Part shown: positions 55,203-63,742 of the stretch, piece after piece
Position numbering within the stretch: the first letter of the stretch is position 1
How the letters are laid out: the number at the start of each line of letters is the position of its first letter
From: Pseudomonas sp. IAC-BECa141
Lineage (GTDB): Bacteria; Pseudomonadota; Gammaproteobacteria; Pseudomonadales; Pseudomonadaceae
Length of the DNA stretch: 64,000 nucleotides
Assembly (NCBI RefSeq): GCF_020544405.1
Contig: NZ_CP065410.1
Location: 186,001-250,000 of the forward strand
Direction of reading: 5' to 3'
Translations under genes and position numbers: made by a program
The notes under the pieces: generated by a model
Database searches by the model: none
What the model was told of the DNA's origin: nothing
Seen by the model: the letters and a program-made list of their open reading frames with translations, nothing else

Positions 55203-56813
55203 TCACCACACGCCGATCTGAACCATCTTCTCCGTCTCCGGCTCCCCATAACGAAACCGCTGCCCACGCAAATCAATCTCCTGATGACTGATGGTGGTAC
55301 GCCGCTTCAGTCCGCGCACCCACTCGAACAAATACCCCGCATGTTCCTCGCGCACCGCCGCATATGCCGGATCCGCGCCCAGATCCTGCAGCTCCTGCGG
55401 GTCATTCAACAGATCGAAAAGCTGCGGCCGGAAGCCGTCGTATGCCAGGTACTTCCAGCGCTCGCTGCGCACCATGGTCATGCGGCAGCGGTCGATCGGC
55501 TGGCCCAGTCGCTCACGTGCCGGGGCCTGGAAGGCATAGTCGTATTCGCTGATCGCATAGCGGCGCCAGTCAGGACTTTCACCGTGCAGCAGTGGAATCA
55601 ACGAACGACCTTCAAGGCGATGTTCGGCTCCCGTCACACCCAGCGCTTCGAGAAAGGTCGGCACGCCATCGATGGTTTCCGCCAGGCGCTCGTCCACCGT
55701 GCCCCGTGTGACGTCCGCCGCTGCACGCGGGTCGCGCACGATCAAGGGAACGCCCACTGCCTGCTCCAGCAAAAACTCTTTCTCGCCCAGCCAGTGATCG
55801 CCCAGAAAGTCGCCGTGATCGCTGGTGAACACGATCAGCGTGTCTTCCCAGCGGCCGGTGCCTTGCAGGAAATCGAACAGCCGCCCCAACTGATCATCGA
55901 CCTGTTTGACCAGGCCCATGTACGTCGGGATCACGTTCAGTCGTACCGGATCTTTGGAGAAATTCAGGCTTTCCTCATGCTGGCGAAAGGCCTGATAGAC
56001 CGGGTGGTCGCTTGGAGAGGCATTACGTACCGGTTCGAGAATCGATTTCGTACTGTACAAGGTGTGGTACGGAGCCGGTACGATGTAAGGCCAGTGGGGT
56101 TTGATATAGGACAGGTGTAAAAACCACGGTTTTTCACCTTGCTCACCGATGAAGTCGATGGCTCGATTTGTAGTGTAGACAGTCTCTGAATGTTGCTCGG
56201 GAATTCGCGCTGGCAAATGGGCATTGCGCATTTGCCAGCCGCTGAGGATTTCGCCGTTGTCGCCTTCGGCAGCGTTGGCCCAGTCGTGCCAGGGGTTGCG
56301 TCCTTCGAAACCCTGCTCGCGCAGGTAATGGGTGTACGGCGCGGATTCGCGTTTGTCGTCGAACAGCGGGTCGTCGGGGAAGATGCCGTCGTGGCGAAAG
56401 TACGGCTCGAAGCCGACTTCGTTAAGCACTTCGGCCTGGGCGCTTTCGGGGTTGATCGCCAGCCGCTGCAAGGCATCGACGTTGGCCGTGGCGTGGGTCT
56501 TGCCGACCAGCGCAGTACGAATGCCGTGGGGGCGCAGGTAATCACCGATGGTCAGTTCTTCCAGCGGCAGCGGCACGGCGTTCCACGCCACTTGATGGCT
56601 GCTGACATAGCGCCCGGTATAGGCCGACATCCGTGACGGGCCGCAGATCGTGCCTTGAGTGTAGGCGCGGCTGAAACGCACGCCGGCGGCGGCCAGGCGA
56701 TCGATGTTCGGAGTGTGCAGGTGCGGGTGGCCGTAGCAGGACAGGTAATCGCGGCGCAGTTGATCGCACATGATGTACAGCACGTTGCGCACAGGGTTTT
56801 GCGGGTTGGACAT
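55203..56813 (-). CDS. Sulfatase family hydrolase (arylsulfatase / phosphonate monoester hydrolase-like)
   Basis: This alkaline phosphatase-superfamily enzyme has the metal site VLYIMCDQLRRD, the formylglycine motif CGPSR (Cys about 57), the GKTHAT lysine/histidine, the IKPHWPY histidine, and the TSDHGDFLGDH pair. It is only distantly like AtsA and resembles the phosphonate monoester hydrolase branch (long APYHTLY segment). Such enzymes often cleave sulfate and phosphate esters promiscuously; in this locus a sulfate ester is the likelier substrate. ATG 56813 has GGTGA just upstream; a GTG at 56822 is possible. No signal peptide is seen. Confidence 0.85.
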   Translation of the reverse strand: MSNPQNPVRNVLYIMCDQLRRDYLSCYGHPHLHTPNIDRLAAAGVRFSRAYTQGTICGPSRMSAYTGRYVSSHQVAWNAVPLPLEELTIGDYLRPHGIRTALVGKTHATANVDALQRLAINPESAQAEVLNEVGFEPYFRHDGIFPDDPLFDDKRESAPYTHYLREQGFEGRNPWHDWANAAEGDNGEILSGWQMRNAHLPARIPEQHSETVYTTNRAIDFIGEQGEKPWFLHLSYIKPHWPYIVPAPYHTLYSTKSILEPVRNASPSDHPVYQAFRQHEESLNFSKDPVRLNVIPTYMGLVKQVDDQLGRLFDFLQGTGRWEDTLIVFTSDHGDFLGDHWLGEKEFLLEQAVGVPLIVRDPRAAADVTRGTVDERLAETIDGVPTFLEALGVTGAEHRLEGRSLIPLLHGESPDWRRYAISEYDYAFQAPARERLGQPIDRCRMTMVRSERWKYLAYDGFRPQLFDLLNDPQELQDLGADPAYAAVREEHAGYLFEWVRGLKRRTTISHQEIDLRGQRFRYGEPETEKMVQIGVW

Positions 56814-57135
56814 GGGGTTCACCGGTCAGAAAGACAGGTGAGGTTTTTCGCTTTCGGCGAGGGTGTTCGGCAAGTGCATTCGGGGAATGCCTTCGATGCA
56901 GCAATTGCATAGTGCAGAGAGGGAAAAATCCTTAGAACACAGGTGATTTTTGAGTCTCTTTGATTAAGCAATGGCCAGCTAACCAAGCTATCATCCCTAG
57001 GCATTCTTGCGTGCGGCAGCCCTTGGCCGATTCAAATTTTGCTAATACAAATCTCCTGATGCCCCAGGTTTGGTAGTGTTAACGTCGCTAATGGCGACTT
57101 TATCTGTGCCGCTGCGCTCTTATCTCGAGGACACC
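56814..57135. promoter_or_regulatory. Intergenic region between the sulfatase and the ATPase cassette, 322 bases
   Basis: Near the sulfatase end lie two perfect inverted repeats: GCATTC-GGG-GAATGC (56876-56890) and ATGCA-GCAAT-TGCAT (56896-56910). They suit a LysR operator for the leftward sulfatase gene. From about 56930 the sequence becomes A/T-rich, marking the left edge of the foreign-looking cassette, whose rightward promoter should be here. I could not define -35 and -10 boxes with confidence. Confidence 0.5.
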
Positions 57136-58182
57136 ATGCTCAAGCAACTCCACATAAAAAACTTCACAGTCTTTGAAGAGGCCGATCTCCAGTTCGCAAA
57201 GCATTTGAACGTGATTGTGGGGGAAAATGGTGCAGGCAAGACGCATCTCTTGAAGCTGGCGTACGCCGGTTTGGCGACTAGCTCTGAAGAAAGTAACAGG
57301 CCGGTGGCTCTCTCTATAGAACCGACCAAGGCGACGTTGCAGCTGCGTATGGCAGAAAAATTGATCGGTGTTTTCCGCCCCGAATCCTTAGGTCGGCTGG
57401 CTCGACGTAGGAGGGGGCGAGAACGGTGTGATATCAGGCTCTGTTTTGATAAGAATGAATATGATCTGGCTTTCAGCTTTGCAACTAACAGCAAGACGGA
57501 AGTCAGTGTGGAGCATCTTCCTCATCGTTGGTTAAAAGCTACACCTACTTATTTACCTACTCGTGAGTTATTGAGTATTTACCCAAACTTTCTCGCGGTT
57601 TATGACGGTCACTATCTAGAGTTTGAAGAAACATGGAGAGATACCTGTCGCCTGCTTGGGGGACTGCTGCGTAAAGGACCTACCGAAGAAAGGGTTAGGG
57701 AGTTGCTTGCCCCGTTGGAAGCCGCTATGCAGGGCAGCATCGAGCTTGATAAAAGTGGGCGATTCTATCTGCGCAATAACAGTGGGCGAATGGAAATGCC
57801 GCTGGTGGCGGAAGGTCTGCGCAAATTGGGAATGTTAGCCCGGCTCATCAGTACCGGTGCTTTGCTCCATCAAGGTTATTTGTTTTGGGATGAACCCGAA
57901 GCTAATTTGAATCCTCGGCTGATCAAGCAAGTAGCGAGGACTATCGTTGACTTGAGCGCCAGTGGAATTCAAATTTTTGTAGCAACTCATAGTTTGTTTT
58001 TGTTGCGCGAGTTGGAAATTCTTCTGGCCAATAGATCTCTGGATACCGCGTTTTTTGGTTTGCATTCCAGCGAAATCGGCGTTGTCGTTCAGCAAGGCAA
58101 GGGGCTGGAAGATATAGGCGATATCACAGCGCTTGAAGAAAGTCTTCAACAGTCAGATCGCTATCTGGAACTGGAGTCCTGA
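57136..58182 (+). CDS. AAA/ABC-type ATPase of a putative defence cassette
   Basis: The 348-residue protein is a RecF/AAA_21-like ATPase: [11 protein letters not shown], Walker A GENGAGKT (29-36), the [10 protein letters not shown] segment (141-150) common in this class, a signature-like AEGLRK, Walker [14 protein letters not shown] (248-260, catalytic Glu253), and the switch histidine in ATHS (283-286). It lacks the long coiled-coil arms of SMC proteins. ATG 57136 follows GAGG. The next gene starts two bases after its stop. The G+C is visibly lower than the flanks, with many AT-ending codons, which suggests recent transfer. Paired ATPase-nuclease genes are common in phage defence (Gabija, Septu, PARIS), but I cannot assign this to a named system. 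Confidence 0.82.
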   Translation: MLKQLHIKNFTVFEEADLQFAKHLNVIVGENGAGKTHLLKLAYAGLATSSEESNRPVALSIEPTKATLQLRMAEKLIGVFRPESLGRLARRRRGRERCDIRLCFDKNEYDLAFSFATNSKTEVSVEHLPHRWLKATPTYLPTRELLSIYPNFLAVYDGHYLEFEETWRDTCRLLGGLLRKGPTEERVRELLAPLEAAMQGSIELDKSGRFYLRNNSGRMEMPLVAEGLRKLGMLARLISTGALLHQGYLFWDEPEANLNPRLIKQVARTIVDLSASGIQIFVATHSLFLLRELEILLANRSLDTAFFGLHSSEIGVVVQQGKGLEDIGDITALEESLQQSDRYLELES

Positions 58183-58183
58183 T

Positions 58184-58687
58184 ATGCCGAGATTGGATGT
58201 AGACGGGCTTTTTTTTAGTTTTCCCGAGGAGTGGCGGGCTAGCAAATTTGATGAGTGGGGATACTATCGAAATCATTTCTTGAAGCAGCGCGACAAGATT
58301 AAAGCGATAGATATTCTGGTTCTCTCTCCAGAAAACACTGCATTTTTGGTAGAGGTAAAAGATTATCGTCATCCGCAAGCGGTTAAACCTTCGGATCTCC
58401 CAGAGGCCATCGCCAATAAAGTCTTCTGTACTCTAGCTGCGCTTTTACCAGCTCGACTGCATGCCAGTACCGAGGACGATGAGAGAGAACTGAGTCGGGA
58501 TGTCTTGAATTGTCAAAGGCTTCAGATAGTCGTGCACATCGAACAGCCTCAAGCTCATTTACCGAAGGTAGATTTGGCTGATGTGAAGCAAAAGCTGAAA
58601 AAGCTCCTGCGTGCTATTGATGCTCACCCCAAGATTGTCAGCATGACCAAACCTCAAGGTATGGTTTGGAGTGTGTCTGCCCGTTAG
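58184..58687 (+). CDS. Putative PD-(D/E)XK nuclease partner protein
   Basis: I do not recognise a named family for this 167-residue protein. It contains a clear PD-(D/E)XK-type core: AIDILVLSPENTAFLVEVKD, with Asp43 on one strand and Glu57-Val-Lys59 on the next, the spacing seen in Holliday junction resolvase-like and restriction nucleases. Upstream FSFPEEW and a helix precede this core; after it come QAVKPSDLPEAIANKVFCTL and a C-terminal helical region. GGAG lies eight bases before ATG 58184, two bases after the ATPase stop, so the pair is coupled. The low G+C continues to its end. It is likely the effector of the ATPase; whether it cuts DNA or RNA cannot be told. Confidence 0.7.
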   Translation: MPRLDVDGLFFSFPEEWRASKFDEWGYYRNHFLKQRDKIKAIDILVLSPENTAFLVEVKDYRHPQAVKPSDLPEAIANKVFCTLAALLPARLHASTEDDERELSRDVLNCQRLQIVVHIEQPQAHLPKVDLADVKQKLKKLLRAIDAHPKIVSMTKPQGMVWSVSAR

Positions 58688-58722
58688 TCTGCCTCTGGGT
58701 TCATTGGTGTGAAAGTTGAAAT

Positions 58723-59667
58723 TCAAACGGCCAGATTTGCCAGCGAGCAGACCTCCTCTTCCACCGCATCGATTGCCTTGATCTGCTCGATCATCGCCTC
58801 GGCCAACGGCGACAGGCGATACCCGGCGCGGCTGACAATTCCGTAACGGGTGTAAAGCTCATCCAGATCATCCGCCAACCCCTTGACCTTCAAACACACC
58901 AACTCGCCACGAGCCTGATGCAGCGCATCCGAATAGGCACCGACGATGCCGATTGCATCGGAGCGCAGCACCACGCCGAGCAGGCTGGCGCTGTTTTCAC
59001 ACTCCACGTTCGGGACAAAATCCGGGCGGCCACTGAGGTCGACAATGACCTTGCGCAGGTTCGGCGGACGAATGCTCACGGCCAGTGGATAACTCATCAA
59101 TTGCTCTGCCGTGACTTGCTCGAAAGCGCCCAGCGGATGCCCGGCGCGGCAGCAGAAATGCCATTTGCGTGGCCGCAAGCGGTGGGTCAGATAATCCGGG
59201 TCCGCCTCGAAGTGCCGAGTGTCGGCGACGAAGAATTCGAACTCCTCGCTCAGCAGTCTTTTGCTCAGGCTCTGCCAGTCATCGACCTGGTAGTGCACCC
59301 GCGCTTTCGGGTAGCGGCCGATGAAGCTGCCGATCGCTCGCGGGATCAATCCTGCCGCCGGCGCCGGGCCGCAACCGAAGCGTAATTCCCCCGCCTCCAG
59401 CCCGTTGAACTGGCTGATCTCGTTGGCCATCTGCTGCGCACCGCTGACCAGTCGCCGCACGTGTTCAAGCAGCACCTGGCCCTGTTTGGTCGGCGGCAAT
59501 TCCTTGCGCCCGCGATCCACCAATTGGCAACCGACGCTGTGCTCCAGCGCCTGAATGCTGCGACTGAACGCCGACTGCGACAGGTTCACCGCCTGCGCGC
59601 CGGCGACAAAGCTGCGTTGTTCGGCAAGGGCGATGAAGTGTCTGAGTTGGCGCAAGTCGATATGCAT
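58723..59667 (-). CDS. LysR family regulator (paralogue of the 53053 regulator)
   Basis: The 314-residue LysR protein has IDLRQLRHFIALAEQRSFVA and NLSQSAFSRSIQALEHSVGC at the N-terminus and a standard effector domain. It is divergent from the TonB receptor gene across 165 bases that contain three ATGCAT sites, one overlapping its own start codon. It probably regulates the receptor and arylsulfotransferase genes and itself. It shares many blocks with the LysR at 53053, so one arose by duplication or they serve different sulfate esters. Confidence 0.88.
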   Translation of the reverse strand: MHIDLRQLRHFIALAEQRSFVAGAQAVNLSQSAFSRSIQALEHSVGCQLVDRGRKELPPTKQGQVLLEHVRRLVSGAQQMANEISQFNGLEAGELRFGCGPAPAAGLIPRAIGSFIGRYPKARVHYQVDDWQSLSKRLLSEEFEFFVADTRHFEADPDYLTHRLRPRKWHFCCRAGHPLGAFEQVTAEQLMSYPLAVSIRPPNLRKVIVDLSGRPDFVPNVECENSASLLGVVLRSDAIGIVGAYSDALHQARGELVCLKVKGLADDLDELYTRYGIVSRAGYRLSPLAEAMIEQIKAIDAVEEEVCSLANLAV

Positions 59668-59692
59668 TTTTCACATAAAAAATATCCGGGAA

Positions 59693-59709
59693 ATGCATTG
59701 GATATGCAT
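59693..59709. promoter_or_regulatory. LysR operator candidate ATGCAT-TGGAT-ATGCAT
   Basis: Two ATGCAT hexamers five bases apart form a 17-base imperfect palindrome in the lysR/TonB receptor gap. A third ATGCAT (59662-59667) overlaps the lysR start codon. Confidence 0.5.
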
Positions 59710-59832
59710 TAGGTCGACTCCTTATAAAGGCAATCTCTTATGCAGTAAATCTTTGTAAAAACATAAATAAATAACTTAAAAGAATATGCAGTGCGGTTGA
59801 TGTCTGCGTGTTTTTTGACCAGGAGCAGCCCC

Positions 59833-62193
59833 ATGAGTCCGTTGAATATCGCTTCACCGCCGCCGCCACGACGGCTCAAACATCTGCCTCTGGCCCTGTT
59901 GCTGGCGGGGAGTGCCATTTGGAGCCACGGCTACGCCGCTGAAGCGCAAACCCCTGCGCCGGCACCGGCAGACAAGGCCACGAGCGCCACTTCGCAACTG
60001 GAAACCGTGACCGTCACCACCCGCCGTCGCGAAGAAAGTTCTCAGGATGTGCCGACGCCAATGAGCGTGGTCAGCGGCCAGACGCTAGAGACGCAAAGGG
60101 TCTACCGGATTCAGGATCTGCAGCAGCTGGTACCCAGCGTCAACGTCGCCTACATGCATGCACGCCAGTCCAGCGTGTCGATCCGGGGCCTGGGCAACAA
60201 CCCGGCCAGCGATGGTCTGGAAGGCAGCGTCGGGCTGTACATCGACAACGTTTATCTGGGTCGCCCGGGGATGGCGGTGTTCGACCTGATGGACATCGAA
60301 CAACTCGAAGTCCTGCGCGGGCCGCAAGGGACGTTGTTCGGCAAGAACACCACCGCCGGGGTGATCAACATCAGCACCCGCGCGCCGAGTTTCACCCCGG
60401 AACGCAGCATCGAAACCTCGTTCGGCGAGGACGGTTACTTTCAGACCAAGGGCACGCTGTCCGGGCCGCTCAACGATCAGTTGGCCGGACGCATATCTGC
60501 CTATCGCACTCGCAGCGACGGCGACATCAAGAACGAATTCAACGGCCATGATCTGAACGGTGGTTCCCGCGACGGTTTCCGGGCGCAGTTGCTGTTCAAG
60601 CCCAACGAAGACTTCAATCTGCGCTGGATCGGTGACTACAACGAAGAGGATTCCAGCGCCGGCACCCGCGTGCTGTTCAACACCGGGCCGACCATCAATG
60701 GCGTCAATCTCTACTCGACCCGAGCCGCCGCTGCTGGCGCGACACTGGTCAACGGCTCGCACCGCAAAGTCAATCTGGACAGCGACCAGCACGTCACCGT
60801 GCATCAGGGCGGCACGTCGGTGGAGGCCAACTGGACCCTGCCGAGCGACTTCACCCTGACCTCGGTCAGCTCCTACCGCTTCTGGAATTTCACCCCGCGC
60901 AACGATGATGGCCTCAACGTGGCGGCGACCTACAACGCCGGGGTGTCGGTGGAGGACAAACAGTATTCCCAGGAATTTCGCCTGGCATCGCCCAAGGGCG
61001 AGTTCTTCGATTACGTCCTCGGTGCCTACTATTTCGGCTCGGACCTGGACAACAAATCCTTCGCCTATTACGGCCCACAGGCGGACATCTGGAACGGCAC
61101 GCCACGGGGCGCACTGGCCAACGTCAACAGCGTCGGCCGTGGCCATATCAAGACCGACAGCTTCGCGCTGTTCGCCCAAGGCACCTGGCACCTGACCCCG
61201 CGTCTGGATTTCACCGCCGGGGTGCGTGGCACTTATGAAGAGAAGAACGCCTGGGTCAATCGTGATGCGCCGGTGGGTGGCGCAGCGGTCACCGGCGCCG
61301 CAGCCAATGCGCGACGCGGCCGCACCGGCGCCTACGATTCCGGCGACCTGAACCAGTACAGCTCCAGCCCGTCCGGATTGCTCAACCTCAGCTATCGCTT
61401 CACCGATGATCTGCTCGGCTACGCCACGCTGTCCCACGGCGAGAAATCCGGTGGGGTCAACCTCGTGGTCGGCTCGGCTCCTACCGCTGGCGCCGACTCG
61501 CTGCTGATCGGCACCGAGCGCGCCAACAACGCCGAACTCGGCTTCAAGAGCACGCTGTGGGATCGGCGTTTGCAGCTCAACGCCAACGTGTTCTGGACTC
61601 AGGTCAACGCTTACCAGACCAACGCCTATGACGACGTCAACCGGGTGCAATACCTGACCAACGCCGGCTCAGTGCGCTCGCGCGGGGTGGAGTTCGACAG
61701 CACCGTGATCCCCGTGCGCGGCCTGACGCTGAACTTCAACGGCTCGTACAACGACGTCAGTTATCTCTCGTACAAGGACGCGCCGTGCCCGCCGGAAGTC
61801 AGCCAGGCCCCGGGTGCTCCGGCCTCTTGCGACCTCAGCGGTCATCAGGTGGTCGGCGCTTCGAAATGGATCGGCAACGCCAACGGCAAGTACGAATGGA
61901 ATCTGGATAACGGCCTGCAACCTTACGTCACCGGCAGCTACGCATTCCGCTCCAAAGCGGTGGGCACGGTCGAGGATTCCGACTACGGCCAGATCCCGAG
62001 CTACGCGGTGGTCAACCTCTCCACCGGCTTGCGCGGCGACTTCAATCAGGGCCAGTGGGATGTCTCGCTGTGGCTGAAAAACGCCTTCGACAAAACCTAC
62101 TACACGACCCTGTGGACTGGCGGCAACGGCGGCTATGAAGGCCTGCTCGGTACGCCGCGCACCCTCGGCGTCACCGGTCGCTACGACTTCTGA
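59833..62193 (+). CDS. TonB-dependent outer membrane receptor, sulfate-ester type (SftP-like)
   Basis: The 786-residue receptor has a signal peptide (LALLLAGSAIWSHGYAAEA), a TonB box-like LETVTVTTRRREE, a plug domain (PTPMSVVSGQTLET to GPQGTLFGKNTTAGVINIST) and a 22-strand barrel ending LGVTGRYDF. It looks like the broad class that imports non-siderophore ligands. The same-strand arylsulfotransferase 24 bases downstream and the divergent LysR suggest uptake of sulfate esters, like SftP described in P. putida. ATG 59833 follows AGGAG. Confidence 0.88.
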   Translation: MSPLNIASPPPPRRLKHLPLALLLAGSAIWSHGYAAEAQTPAPAPADKATSATSQLETVTVTTRRREESSQDVPTPMSVVSGQTLETQRVYRIQDLQQLVPSVNVAYMHARQSSVSIRGLGNNPASDGLEGSVGLYIDNVYLGRPGMAVFDLMDIEQLEVLRGPQGTLFGKNTTAGVINISTRAPSFTPERSIETSFGEDGYFQTKGTLSGPLNDQLAGRISAYRTRSDGDIKNEFNGHDLNGGSRDGFRAQLLFKPNEDFNLRWIGDYNEEDSSAGTRVLFNTGPTINGVNLYSTRAAAAGATLVNGSHRKVNLDSDQHVTVHQGGTSVEANWTLPSDFTLTSVSSYRFWNFTPRNDDGLNVAATYNAGVSVEDKQYSQEFRLASPKGEFFDYVLGAYYFGSDLDNKSFAYYGPQADIWNGTPRGALANVNSVGRGHIKTDSFALFAQGTWHLTPRLDFTAGVRGTYEEKNAWVNRDAPVGGAAVTGAAANARRGRTGAYDSGDLNQYSSSPSGLLNLSYRFTDDLLGYATLSHGEKSGGVNLVVGSAPTAGADSLLIGTERANNAELGFKSTLWDRRLQLNANVFWTQVNAYQTNAYDDVNRVQYLTNAGSVRSRGVEFDSTVIPVRGLTLNFNGSYNDVSYLSYKDAPCPPEVSQAPGAPASCDLSGHQVVGASKWIGNANGKYEWNLDNGLQPYVTGSYAFRSKAVGTVEDSDYGQIPSYAVVNLSTGLRGDFNQGQWDVSLWLKNAFDKTYYTTLWTGGNGGYEGLLGTPRTLGVTGRYDF

Positions 62194-62217
62194 TCGATCC
62201 TTCAAGGAGCCGCAATC

Positions 62218-63561
62218 ATGTTGCCCATCACAACCGCTTTACCGGTGTTGTTGTCCGGCGCAGTGCTCAGTGCCGGGGCGCTCGCCGCGCCCAGCGTCTA
62301 CCCCACCGGCGTTACCCGTTACGACCCGGCCAAGGCCTTCAATCAATATGTGATCTTCAGCGGTGCCGACAAGCAGACGCACCTGATCGACATGAACGGC
62401 AATGAGGTGAAGAGCTGGCCGCAATCAGGTTTTCCCTCGGCAATCATCGACCCGAAACTGGTCGGTGGAGAGCGCGGCCATGTGTTGCTGCAGCTGAGCG
62501 AAAAGGATCCCGGCAAGTTGGGCTCTGCCGGCAACGGCCTCGGCAATCAGAGCATCGGCGAGCTGGACTGGAACGGCAAAGTCGTCTGGCAGTGGGGCGA
62601 CCAGGCACCCGGTGGTGCTGCGCAACAGCATCACGATCAGCGTCGCCTGAGCAACGGCAACACCGTGGTGCTGGCGAACAAGGTGCACAAGGTCAAAGGC
62701 TTCAAGGTGCCCGAGGTGATCGACGATGCGATCTACGAGGTCAGCCCCGCGGGCGAGGTGAAATGGCAGTGGCTGGCGTCGGATCACTTGAACGAGTTCG
62801 GCTTCACCGCCGAACAATTGAAGCTGGTACGTGCCAGCGAAAATCCGGATTACCTGCACATCAACAACCTCAGCCTGGTCGGGCCGAACAAGTGGTTCGA
62901 TGCCGGCGACAAGCGCTTCAACCCGGACAACCTGCTGCTCGATTCGCGCAACGCCAATTTCATCGCGATCATCGACAAACACAGCGGCAAAGTGGTGTGG
63001 CGCCTGGGGCCGAACCTGCCGTTGGCCAATCCGAAAACCGCGCAGCAGATTCCGCGTCCGGTAGACCAGTTTGTAGGTCAGCATGACGCGCACATCATCC
63101 CGGCGGGGTTGCCCGGCGCGGGCAATCTGCTGGTGTTCGACAACCAGGGTTTGGCGGGTTACCCGAACGTCACGCTGGGGCTGATTTCCGGTTCGCGGGT
63201 GCTGGAAATCGACCCGGTGAAAAACGAAATCGTCTGGCAGTACAGCGCCGCCAATTCGAAGCAGCCGGGGTGGGCGTTCTACAGCTCGTTCATCAGCAGC
63301 GCGCGGCGCTTGCCCAACGGCAACACGTTGATTGATGAGGGCATGAACGGGCGATTTTTCCAGGTCACGGCCAATGGCGAAAACGTCTGGGAATACGTCA
63401 GCCCTTATTTGGGCAAGGCACCGGGCAGTGACGCGATCAGCAATTGGGTCTATCGGGCCCTTCCTGTGAGTTATGACTGGGTTCCTGCGGAAACGCCGCG
63501 TTCGGAGACGGCAGTGATTGCGCCGGCCATTGGTGTGCAACAAACCAATGCCAGTCGTTAG
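62218..63561 (+). CDS. Aryl-sulfate sulfotransferase (ASST family), secreted
   Basis: The 447-residue protein has a signal peptide (ALPVLLSGAVLSAGALAAPS) and a beta-propeller of the ASST type with repeated Trp-rich blades (GELDWNGKVVWQWGDQ, KVVWRLGPN, EIVWQYSA, ENVWEYVSPY). ASST enzymes move sulfate between phenols without PAPS through a catalytic His; candidates are the HHDQRR and GQHDAH histidines. AAGGAG precedes the ATG. It likely forms an operon with the TonB receptor, so imported aryl sulfates may be processed in the periplasm. Confidence 0.85.
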   Translation: MLPITTALPVLLSGAVLSAGALAAPSVYPTGVTRYDPAKAFNQYVIFSGADKQTHLIDMNGNEVKSWPQSGFPSAIIDPKLVGGERGHVLLQLSEKDPGKLGSAGNGLGNQSIGELDWNGKVVWQWGDQAPGGAAQQHHDQRRLSNGNTVVLANKVHKVKGFKVPEVIDDAIYEVSPAGEVKWQWLASDHLNEFGFTAEQLKLVRASENPDYLHINNLSLVGPNKWFDAGDKRFNPDNLLLDSRNANFIAIIDKHSGKVVWRLGPNLPLANPKTAQQIPRPVDQFVGQHDAHIIPAGLPGAGNLLVFDNQGLAGYPNVTLGLISGSRVLEIDPVKNEIVWQYSAANSKQPGWAFYSSFISSARRLPNGNTLIDEGMNGRFFQVTANGENVWEYVSPYLGKAPGSDAISNWVYRALPVSYDWVPAETPRSETAVIAPAIGVQQTNASR

Positions 63562-63742
63562 TTATCACGACGATTCACAATCGAAATAAGTTATGAATGA
63601 CTTGAATAGTGCATATAGCAATTTCGTTGAAAAGTCGCGTGGACAATAAATGAATGTCCAACCATCCTGAGTGTCGTGAGTTTCCAGGAGGAAACTTGCT
63701 CTCATCGGAAGACACTTATCCAACGATAAAGGAAATCTCGTT

